A DNA stretch of 64,000 bases from Chiayiivirga flava. GTDB lineage: Bacteria; Pseudomonadota; Gammaproteobacteria; Xanthomonadales; Xanthomonadaceae. Position 1 is the first letter of the stretch. Each line of letters begins with the position of its first letter. A model generated the notes under the pieces. That model searched no databases. It had not been told where the DNA came from and was given only the letters and a program-made list of their open reading frames with translations. Positions 60,001 through 64,000 of this stretch are shown piece by piece. The stretch spans positions 1,050,864 through 1,114,863 of the forward strand of contig NZ_JACHHP010000001.1 of the NCBI RefSeq assembly GCF_014202825.1. Direction: 5' to 3'. The translations under genes were made by a program, and so were the position numbers.

Positions 60001-61916
60001 ACGCGGATACCGTCGCCGGCCGCGCCGCTCACGCCGAGGTTGCGCAGCGCGAGGCGGTCGGCGTCGGCGGGGCCGGCGCCGCCGGCCGCGATCACCAGCG
60101 TGTCGCCGAACACCGTACCGGTCTTGCCGTTGCCGATCAGCGTCACCTGGCGCGACAGCGTCGCAGCGGCGTACGCGCCATCGGCCACGTACACGGTGCC
60201 GCCGGTGTCGACCGCGGCAAGCGCGTCGGACACGGTGGCGAATGCGTCCACGCCGGCGTACACCGCGACGCCGTTCGCGTTGCCGTCGCCGTGCGCGAAG
60301 ATGAAGGCGTCGCCGTAGCTCGCCCCCGCGAAATCGTCGTCCACGTACGCCACCGGCACGCCGCCGAAGCCGAGCACCACGTCGCCGAGCGCCGCCACGT
60401 TCCGCGTGTCGAACACCTTGGCCACGATGGCCGACCGCTGCGACTGCATCAGCCCCGGGTCGGCACTGTCGATGCCGTCGAAGACATTGCCGACCGCCTG
60501 CACGTCGCCGGCGAACGGCGCCATCGTCGTGGCCGGGATCACCGCCGGCGCGGAGTAGTAGTACGGGTTCGTCGGGGTCGGACCGCTCTGTGCATCGAGC
60601 CGCACGTACAGGTCCAGATCGCCGTCGAAGGTGTTGGCTGCGGCACCGCCGCCGCCGACCACGATGCTGCCGAACGCGGCGGCGCCGCCCGCATCGTTGT
60701 GGTTGAGGAATTCGATGGCAACGCCGCTGCTGGACGCGGCGTCCGCGCCGAAACTGTTGCCGGTGATCGCGATGGCCTCGAGTTCGAGCGGCGCGATGGT
60801 GTCGCTGTTGGTGTAGATCGCCTTGTTGCTGACGATGATGTGGCGGTACGGCGCGGCGCCGGCAAGCGGCGTGAAGATGTTGTCCTCGATCGCGACGTTC
60901 GGATAGTTCTGCGCGAAGATGCCGATGCCCAGCCCGAAACCGATCGGATCGCCGAAGGCGTTGCCGGTGACGAGCGTGGATGCGTAGGCGCCGCCGGCGT
61001 TGACCGGCGTGTTCTGGATCAGGCGCAGCCCAGGGAACAGCGGCGACTGCCCGGGATGGAAATCGTTGCCCGAAATCGTCACCACGGTGTCGACGCCCGA
61101 CCCTGCCGTGTAGCTGCCGATGTCGACGCCGCCGAAGCGGAACGTGTTGTCGGCGATGGTGATGACGCCGCTGACGCCGGACAACTTGAGATCGTGATTG
61201 ATCGAGGCGATGTCGCTGTCGATCACGCTGACGGCGGCATGCGTTGCGTCGACGCCGGCGCGGAAGTACGCGGACGGCGCGGTGCCGTCGATGCGCACGC
61301 GCAGCAGGCTCGCGTCCAGATGGCCGACGGCCGCGGGGTTGAGCGCGATGGCGTTGCGCTGCGCGTAGTCAGACACCGGCGCGGCGCTCGCCTGCGCGCG
61401 GATCAGCACGTCCTCGATGGCGAGCCCGTCGGCGGTGTCTTCGGCGCGGATGCCCTGGACGGTATTGGCCAGATCCACTGACACGATGAGGTTGTCGAGC
61501 AGCACGTCCGGCGCGAGCACCGTGACCACCACGCGGTCGGCGCCGCCGTTCGGCGAACGCAGCGTGGTGCGGTTGCCGACCAGCGGATCGCTGCCGTTGC
61601 CGACGATCTCGATCGGTCGGTCGATGACGAGGTTCTCGGCGTAGACCTGCGGCGTGGCGTCGGCGAACACGATGCGGTCGCCGCCGGCCGGGTTCGCCTG
61701 GCCGAGCGCATACCCCACCGTGAGACAGGGCGACTCGATCGCGCAGGTGCCGGCATCGTTGCCGGTCTTCACCACGATGCGGTCGACCGCCGCGGCCACT
61801 CCCGGCGCCATGCCGGCCAGCAGAAGCAGCGCCGGGAACAGGCCCGCGCGTGTCGCGCGCGACCGCGACGCATGCGCGGCGCAGGACACCGGGGAACCGC
61901 GGAAGAAGGACGGCAT
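48003..61916 (-). CDS. Giant secreted beta-helix / Ig-like repeat protein, 4637 residues
   Basis: Secreted protein, probably surface or matrix associated; function unknown. A signal peptide (residues 1-43, LFPALLLLAGMAPGVAAA) is followed by parallel beta-helix regions at about 45-1210, 1305-1795 and 1900-2310 (many GNTxxG / xITGNTF turns; NNWWGCNGGPG near 2290). A short Ig-like domain lies at about 1815-1895 and invasin-like Big_1 repeats at about 2600-2890. Three super-repeats at about 2900-4262 each hold two copies of an unnamed domain plus two MBG-type Ig domains (IYTGAPQAV, VYDGTPKAA). A further Ig-like domain, a DUF11 domain (4365-4500, VTFTIEVTNAGPSNATAADL), FSDGFESDE and a C-terminal cap of about 125 residues complete it. 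ATG 61916 has GGAG seven bases upstream; ATG 62108 is an in-frame alternative. No autotransporter barrel, LPXTG or dockerin is visible. Confidence 0.9.
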   Translation of the reverse strand: MPSFFRGSPVSCAAHASRSRATRAGLFPALLLLAGMAPGVAAAVDRIVVKTGNDAGTCAIESPCLTVGYALGQANPAGGDRIVFADATPQVYAENLVIDRPIEIVGNGSDPLVGNRTTLRSPNGGADRVVVTVLAPDVLLDNLIVSVDLANTVQGIRAEDTADGLAIEDVLIRAQASAAPVSDYAQRNAIALNPAAVGHLDASLLRVRIDGTAPSAYFRAGVDATHAAVSVIDSDIASINHDLKLSGVSGVITIADNTFRFGGVDIGSYTAGSGVDTVVTISGNDFHPGQSPLFPGLRLIQNTPVNAGGAYASTLVTGNAFGDPIGFGLGIGIFAQNYPNVAIEDNIFTPLAGAAPYRHIIVSNKAIYTNSDTIAPLELEAIAITGNSFGADAASSSGVAIEFLNHNDAGGAAAFGSIVVGGGGAAANTFDGDLDLYVRLDAQSGPTPTNPYYYSAPAVIPATTMAPFAGDVQAVGNVFDGIDSADPGLMQSQRSAIVAKVFDTRNVAALGDVVLGFGGVPVAYVDDDFAGASYGDAFIFAHGDGNANGVAVYAGVDAFATVSDALAAVDTGGTVYVADGAYAAATLSRQVTLIGNGKTGTVFGDTLVIAAGGAGPADADRLALRNLGVSGAAGDGIRVLGSRSFLLLDGVSASGNAGDGMGVFTNDGLLGDSLTTDLLIRNSNFDDNGSGASPLRAGLKFDENASVDGLRIVDSTFNRNNAAGLTFNDIGAAGTSLAEIRNVEIVGSQFSGNNPDDIGGGGGGLWLKTAGPGSVIDGIDISASTFADNGTGQLNGAPSNRRMNANGIAIRARPGTTVANVRICGGNVFSETSGTLGTQEAGIYINDQTGATGYEPVEVCADNSFAGLLYSVSGHEQFTAINTQPIVLFDGPIALTEEVNDGYVVNLTTGETFTGINAALADADTVAPHVIFAPNGVYSENVVIGKNGVTLRGAGTGTAVDGTGRSGSGITIAAGVTDVTVEDLAVRDFTAIGTSSGACIFGASSNSGSTVRNTVVTQCAGGRGGIFFAGGGAIDSVTFHDNDVSFTDGRGIVIWDGNKTNITITDNNVHDLTGCCGIELQDGTASGVTITGNTVTNVGDSGMGLMQLGGSVGPNLVAGNTLTNTGRFGIEIKLPNGTGVDSDTAAGAIVVRNNTVTRTTVPLDARDLAGIAVFRRAYSTLTGVTDITTGVVVKDNTVSGWRQPTAAEGHGIVVEGTQMLVYGNTVDDNDVGIQRQAGNDGGTGDSDQDATNDYFSRGNAPEVCARLGENLLGSVTANGIDTRDVLPPGADDPEPVVRNATTARWFCSVQAAIDDMQTVAGHALQLQDGRVVAEQFDVTKSVTITRSGDGLLAPIVRAPTVTDGDLALVRVRAPDVTVRNLAFLVDLSLVGEAIRTVANTPSGDPQNMSVLDNLITATASNAAFVTYGRRNAISINLSSASGYAPAGEQATTLAATVRGNTVTGTQDWNGAAPGTLPAYFRAALALDQASGVVAGNALRGRDYDAIVRFANGAGLTFGGPLPGDPNTFAGAGLSLGDGIVPVSVIGNTFAPDRSVLPYAEFPAPYDAARWGDLGLSAVRLVNTGPVTLAGNTFSDHTNAVFAQNAADVALTGNTFNAPTHGSEFRHLILSTKALTSISDTLPAAPLGIDATGNTFHGSGAATAIAVELLNHDDDGDLYGALQFGGATVGAASNSFVGNFTYYFRLDASTGPSTAAPAPYGTNFQYFNYPATPMGPFANGTPIVARDNLFAGQYPNAMNAAQTDALQARTYHNDPLVIESPPAPAAMGRVEYGLAADVIGTATTVVGASPATGIVGAGVTVSVSVVTTPTGGQPTGTVTVTGSPDGGGSCAIAYPSASSCVLPGFTAAGTKAIVASFSDGTGPAIDSTSAPLAYQVFDVAGTTTVTPTATPTALDNDYTRINTAIQATGSNGLVILDGTFRWCEFLDAGECAASGTPNPAYASWEAGSNGIVDGSDIFSATSGDDWSVRLPDGRADISIVGATATSGVVASPTPASVTGAFLVGYRDPSPAPRGQPGWRFENLGIDGFDIGIGLFAPNGGNDDFDGVQYIGNRIALPSSLDGKPRYGIYAGYGDSQQLVGNAIDIDLSGSLDAGYRGIQIGDSSNGTVFDGLVVRGNTVTAGGTPAVVPDVIAIWENAGDSASSVLIEGNTLLGSGGAVAGNRQTGLLVTTQSNAAQDAFAIVRDNSIAGFASGIATLSAYGYYVPAPDPIQITGNTLIDNGDAIRFYAALQSANPSRSVLRYNRIAGNVRGLVVEGAGAGLPPGAPTYGGPTQASEVDARNNWWGCNGGPGAAVPGCAAGGDTLVDPDGAAQVAPWLQLQLQLDSDSAVVGVGSPALLTASVNGNSDGDSLTGSTRFPADATVTFAAAPSGVPTPAAVDTTTAPRGIVQSTLQNILSTTQASATLDGQTVDTTIEVANVALEIDLPEAGIVGLQTLPYAVTVANTGNAPLGEATTVFLTLTARDGTHTPIDLDVGDIALEFEFPAGSGNWSAIALDEREGDTLVGELSLGVLGGNAVLDARLRSSAQLAGIVDVSAVLVGDSSLSLYAGDNGSVPVVTPADVVLTRTGGSPQTAPVLSDYVLPLGVRVTDTNGNAIGNVPVSFTAPLAGASVGIAAAATVTDAEGELSSGTVTANGIAGPVLGLEAAADAALCSDAVNCSVTFDLVNTATAPASILFSTAGATDTSVGSAFAAPFCASVFDAQGNALAGVSVTFQAPSSGPSAVFGSNPALTDASGIACSTATANSVAGSYAVNAAVASSPVTLVSSSIGLTNTAAAAAQLSIVSGTPQSAQIGTAFAPLVVELTDGFGNPLAGQVVNFTVVSAPGGASAALSATSDITDASGRASVGATANSELGSYGVDATFGALAPVQFALTNIAGADGVMLLLAGDAVGVAVDATGTVPRYSFSSATTVTGGAMANENVIGLFEVSRVGGIAHGDVLLDYRAAVQEFGACVAEGSDWWCPLTFTDADNDGVLEGVFGPGAGFPLADATSQFRTRFAAGGRFVTAVRIVGVQSGATYATATSAVDVAALELAGSGASAGTTGALLDSAVTLVNTGTAALDGVTPADAPNDENVVARFRVERDDGGPVALADGDVEMTYLAGADYLPLDLIENGGALEGDFGGLAGFPVATGYNSTSLFRSRFLQPGLYTVRTQLVGVDSGAVFATLVQSVDIDASGATIAIDAGTLLRIYTGAPQAVTASTMPAGLSYDVTYDGSATAPTDAGSYTVAATITQPGYSGSDSDTLTIAKATSAVVFAGSTSVIYDGAPHALTATLAAEPANTSACAVSYAPDPSPAAAPTAPGLYVVTALCDGANYTGTGIATLDIVETSDIGITLTDVPPMALIEPATAPYTDFVDYIGELSNAGSATAQPVHYAITVTRIDDGNAPAGQPVVIDIDDVKVCLFDPSGWAAQEPDNHDGCEQDFQILFKTLGASGGRSAVLLRYPNNPVNDIPLPSTGGVAIPLPATNFRFRRGEFHVQVDVVGSVDGTIYASTDGSTTVPDASITYSGATSGPAEAALLSQTTLRNDGGPVDGNVIVRVTLDDAGGATLAPADAEFAYQLGGDYATLPWVDTSPDGGLVTYFGPGAGFELPDGHDATTAGRGIFHRTGSYTLRYDVLDAATQTVLFATQTVTPIQVAPNAVVFTLSDLTQTYDGTPRSVTVTPADVPRSIVYEALVGASCPVAPTTGTGTPPTDAGQYCVWVTATGSYSGSASGLLTIAKATTAVTLIDTDSNPGDSVIERTFDGTAQTVQATAAAPISGSIAITYNGAPTAPSAVGSYAIAATVIDANYTGSTSGTLVIGATDSTLVLDSSPVGAAVAADSPAPVYTLSSATTAGDALGENVVGRFTVIRTGGADTTDLAMEYFAAVQESGACVPGDGGFWCPLPLTDGDDNGELEGSFGPPGGFPFAEATSQFRTRFARGGHYVTTVDIVGVTTGAVYASAARHVDVAELALSGAAAMGGETGVALESAVTLANIGTAALDAAAAPAPNDENVIGRFRIERDAGALTAADVEVAYLDGASYVPVTLAESGGGLDGSFGPATGFPVDAGYSATSLFRSQFLLPGTYTVTTRIEGVDSGAVFDTLVQTAVIDASGATIVIDPASLARTYDGSAMPVAVSTAPAGLAFEVTYDGSATPPTDAGSYAVVATVTEPGYTAQATATLVIAKATAQVTLADLLQVYDGTPKAATAFTTPAGLDVSITYDGSAAAPSAIGSYAVNAVVDDSNYAGSTDGTLTILAASISALQIDGDASFAGIAGLPLAGDLPTVRVVDANGDGVAGVGVLFEIGDGGGAGGGLVATDADGRATVVEWVLGRDAGLNTMTARVPGQAALGSIDFDATGSEEADLGVGIVADSEQAEPGDAVTFTIEVTNAGPSNATAADLGALLPAGFETGTATWICTPTGAASCESADGSGDVAVGIAVPVGDTVVVTLTANVAPGAPVGDVAVTANVTLVSGIDGNAANDTADVPVSLGTLPTALFSDGFESDEVAPAASDGAKSGASAAFVPRWPADARPQPLLEVRGQGGRLAVLDGLKVGERTFLRVRHGRGAGAWRAVEGAATIGFSWSVSPTGAELRFSQGAGTMLGVTSGLEDGLSQPTHLRALRGDLLRTR
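49125..53215 (-). repeat. Three-fold super-repeat inside the giant gene
   Basis: Three consecutive units of about 1.3-1.4 kb (about 53215-51890, 51880-50440, 50435-49125) encode the same order: unnamed domain, unnamed domain, MBG, MBG. Units 1 and 3 are the most alike (shared EATSQFRTRF-type, TSLFRS and GVDSGAVF motifs). Unit 2 is strongly diverged in its first two domains. Confidence 0.75.
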
Positions 61917-62440
61917 GGCAAGACTCCGGACGACGGAATACGCGCCGGACGCAAGGTCCGCGCGACGGATGGAGGAGGAGAAGGAGGAGGAACGCGGTGC
62001 GATGGGCTGCGGTTGCGCGGCATCGCGCGGAGACGGCGCGTGGTCGGAACGGCGATGCGCAATGACGACCGCGCCGCGCAACGCGGCGCGCAGGACGTGC
62101 GAGAGCATGACGATGTCCCCTGTGCGTGGTGCAACCACCGGTTCCCCCCGGCGACGCCACGGTAGTCCTCCACCGGCCGCGGCGCGACCCCCGTACGGGG
62201 GCTGACCCGTCCCGCGCGGGGGCCGCACGGTGAGAGAAACGGCGCCGACGCGACAGCAACCGGAACAGCGGCCGCCGCGGCGGGGCGCGGCGCCGGCGGT
62301 CGGGTCGAGGCGCGGACACGGCGTCGCGGACGGCAGGGTGCCGACGAAATCTGCGCAGCACACATCGCAAACAATTGTCACAAACAACGATTTTGTGCGC
62401 CGCATCGCAGATGCGACGCGCAATACGGCCGGGGGACTTC
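61917..62440. promoter_or_regulatory. Divergent regulatory interval with perfect palindromes
   Basis: The 524 bases between the giant gene and the LuxR-type gene contain no convincing gene. They hold the perfect 14-bp palindrome CCCCCGTACGGGGG (62188-62201), an 8-bp hairpin GCGCCGCG-CAA-CGCGGCGC near 62071-62089 in the leader of the giant gene, an AT-rich patch with ACAATTGT (62371-62378) and CACAAA...TTTGTG (about 62380-62399), and a small hairpin CGCATC-GCA-GATGCG (62401-62415) just before the regulator. The palindromes are candidate operators. Confidence 0.5.
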
Positions 62441-63670
62441 ATGGGCATCGTCGCAGACACCATCGCCGGAACCGCACGTGTCGCGCCTGCGGGTTTCGCC
62501 CGCAGACGATCGACCGCCTTCGATCGATTGCTCGGCAGCCTCGCGCCGCTGCACGAAGCACCGGACGACGCGTCTGCGTGGCAGACCGCACTGCACGGGC
62601 TGGCGCGCGCGGTGCCCTGCGATCAGGGCGCACTGGTCGAACGCCTCGGCGGAGCGGCCAACGCCGGCTTCGGCTTGACGGTCGGCATCGATCCCGAGTT
62701 CGTCCGCGAATATGCGCAGGAATTCCATCGCTGCGACCCCTTTGCCGGCGACGACGCGATCCGCGCGCAGATCCGCAGCGGCCGCTCGATGCTGTCGCAC
62801 GAAGTGCTGGCCGGCCGCGCCCTGACGGACACCGAGTACTACGTCCGCTTCCTGCGCCGCTACGGCGTGTTGCTGCACGGCCTGGGCGGCGCGTTCTCGG
62901 TGAGCGGTGGCGGGCACGCGCACGTGTGGCTGCTGCGCGAGCACGGACGCGAATTCGACGCGGACGAACGCCGCTGCGTGGACGTGTTCATGAGCCACGC
63001 GCGTGCGGCGCTGCGCCTGCGCCGCCGGCTGGCGCGGGTGGAGCGCGAACGCGACAACGCGCTGGCGCTGATCGACGCCGGCTGCGACCCGATGCTGGTG
63101 CTCGACGACCGCGGTCGCGTCCTGCTCGCCAACCCGCCGGCGGAGGCACTGCTGCGCGACGGCGAGGTGCTGAGCCTGCGCGGCGAGGTCGTGCGCGCGG
63201 GGCGCCTGCTCGAAACCGACTGGATGGCGCCGGCGCTGCGCGAGGCGCTCGTCGCCTCGCGTCGTCGCGGCGGCACCGACGCCGTGTGCATCGCGGTGCC
63301 CGGCCAGCCGGCGCCGCCGGCCGTCTACATGGTGCTGGCCCCGCTGTCAGTCCAGCCCGGCCAGGTGCGCGTCGCACTGATCGTGCGCGATCTTCGCCGC
63401 ATGTCGCCGCGCTTCGACGCCGGTCAGCTGCAGCGCCTGTTCGGTTTCACCCGCACCGAAGCGCGCGTGGCGAACGCGTTGCTCACCGGAAGCGGCTGCG
63501 AAGACATCGCGGTGGCCTGGAATGTGCGCAGCGACACCGTGCGCGCGCACGTCAAGCGCATGCTCGCCAAGACCGGCACGCGCAACCAGGGCGACCTGCA
63601 GAAATTCCTGCTGCGCCTGCTGCCGAACCTGCAGGCGCTTTGCCGCGAGGACGAAGCGCTCGATCATTGA
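62441..63670 (+). CDS. LuxR-family regulator with GAF/PAS-like sensor region
   Basis: Transcription regulator of 409 residues. The N-terminal 200 residues look GAF-like (RAVPCDQGALVERLGG, QEFHRCDPFAGDDAIRAQIR). A PAS-like segment follows at about 205-300 (DAGCDPMLVLDDRGRVLLAN). The C-terminal LuxR helix-turn-helix is LFGFTRTEARVANALLTGSG, then AVAWNVRSDTVRAHVKRMLA. There is no phosphoacceptor receiver domain, so it is not a classic response regulator. ATG 62441 is chosen: GGGGGA is 5 bases upstream, and an earlier TTG at 62375 lacks support. Divergent from the giant secreted-protein gene, its most likely target (inference). Confidence 0.88.
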   Translation: MGIVADTIAGTARVAPAGFARRRSTAFDRLLGSLAPLHEAPDDASAWQTALHGLARAVPCDQGALVERLGGAANAGFGLTVGIDPEFVREYAQEFHRCDPFAGDDAIRAQIRSGRSMLSHEVLAGRALTDTEYYVRFLRRYGVLLHGLGGAFSVSGGGHAHVWLLREHGREFDADERRCVDVFMSHARAALRLRRRLARVERERDNALALIDAGCDPMLVLDDRGRVLLANPPAEALLRDGEVLSLRGEVVRAGRLLETDWMAPALREALVASRRRGGTDAVCIAVPGQPAPPAVYMVLAPLSVQPGQVRVALIVRDLRRMSPRFDAGQLQRLFGFTRTEARVANALLTGSGCEDIAVAWNVRSDTVRAHVKRMLAKTGTRNQGDLQKFLLRLLPNLQALCREDEALDH

Positions 63671-63733
63671 GTCAGCGAGCGCGCAGAGCCTCCCGAGCAA
63701 CCGGCGGAACGCGCGAGCCAGAAGCCCGAGCCA

Positions 63734-63776
63734 AGAGCCCCTCTCCCCGCGGGAGAGGGGTTGGGGTGAGGGTCCG
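63734..63776. repeat. REP-type palindrome, second subtype (locus 7)
   Basis: AGAGCCCCTCTCCCCGCGGG then AGAGGGGTTGGGGTGAGGGT: the inverted form of locus 6, with CCCCTCTCCC-CGC-GGGAGAGGGG as the central palindrome. It lies 64 bases past the LuxR-type gene stop and may serve as a transcript end. From 63777 to 64000 I see no convincing gene. Confidence 0.75.
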
Positions 63777-64000
63777 GCATGCCAGCCCCCAACCACCTTC
63801 TCCGCGACCCGACCGAGCGTACTGCTGCATCTGCGCAACAGCCCAAAGCCGCCTCATCTTCCGAAGCCACGTTCGCAGACGAGGCAACCCACCGCTCCGA
63901 CCGAACCCTTATGTCTTCGCCCCTCGCTATTGTCGAGGTGCCGAGAGCCGGCCAGCCCACCCGATAGACCCTGGGTCTTGCGACCGTGGATGAGCCTGGG

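Noticed and set aside
54456..61481. Plus-strand open frame of over 2300 codons antisense to the giant gene
   Set aside because: It is an Arg/Val/Ala-rich shadow caused by the high GC content. The minus frame carries the signal peptide, Ig and beta-helix motifs.
63664..63960. Minus-strand 98-residue frame at the window end
   Set aside because: It contains the translated REP motif PHPNPSPAGRGA, has no ribosome site and no recognisable domain.

Overview
This is a GC-rich (roughly 70% by eye) chromosomal segment of a gammaproteobacterium, most likely of the order Lysobacterales (Xanthomonadales), plausibly Rhodanobacteraceae-like. The evidence is the miaB/phoH-like(ybeZ)/ybeY/corC(ybeX) housekeeping block, transglycosylases carrying DUF4124, TPR-type serine/threonine kinases paired with sigma factors, S9 and penicillin-acylase exoenzymes, and paired CTTCTCCC-type palindromic intergenic repeats. 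No rRNA, CRISPR array, insertion sequence or prophage gene was found. There is one tRNA (Val, GAC).

Layout. 1-1846: end of a sulfate ABC importer (cysW fragment, cysA). 2126-4522: lytic transglycosylase and miaB. 4562-10244 (minus): an ECF-type sigma factor coupled to a large Ser/Thr kinase, and a KefB-like antiporter coupled to a DUF924 protein. 10430-14444 (minus): TetR - HlyD - ABC ATPase - ABC-2 permease, an export operon resembling cecR-ybhG-ybhF-ybhR. 14647-18747: phoH-like, ybeY, corC and a DUF4105 membrane protein whose N-terminus is read through a palindromic repeat. 18830-25413: a secreted two-repeat protein, a CorA-type transporter, a second kinase, a sigma factor and a membrane protein likely to be its anti-sigma factor. 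25672-27477 (minus): NarL-type two-component system. 27534-32588 (minus): two tandem paralogous S9 peptidases. 32708-35147: MBOAT O-acyltransferase plus an AlgJ/DltD-like partner. 35159-36376: three small unknown genes around a perfect 28-bp palindrome. 36584-36658: tRNA-Val with a recognisable promoter and terminator. 36787-41173 (minus): AlkA-type glycosylase, penicillin acylase, DUF423 protein. 41289-47633 (minus): a Gld-like ABC export operon (ATPase, permease, GldG, DUF4340) preceded by an SRPBCC protein. 48003-61916 (minus): one gene of about 13.9 kb for a secreted 4637-residue protein. 62441-63670: a divergent LuxR-type regulator.

The most unusual content is the giant secreted protein. 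It begins with parallel beta-helix modules, one of which appears duplicated. It continues with bacterial Ig-like domains and then a three-fold tandem super-repeat, each unit made of two copies of a domain I cannot name followed by two MBG-type Ig domains. It ends in a DUF11 domain and a C-terminal cap. Its gene is divergent from a GAF/PAS-like LuxR regulator, and a perfect 14-bp palindrome lies between them.

Regulation is a theme of the window: two kinase/sigma modules with opposite gene order, a NarL-type two-component system, a TetR-controlled exporter and the LuxR regulator. Coordinates of repeats and hairpins were read by hand. Functional calls rest on motif recognition, with no database search.
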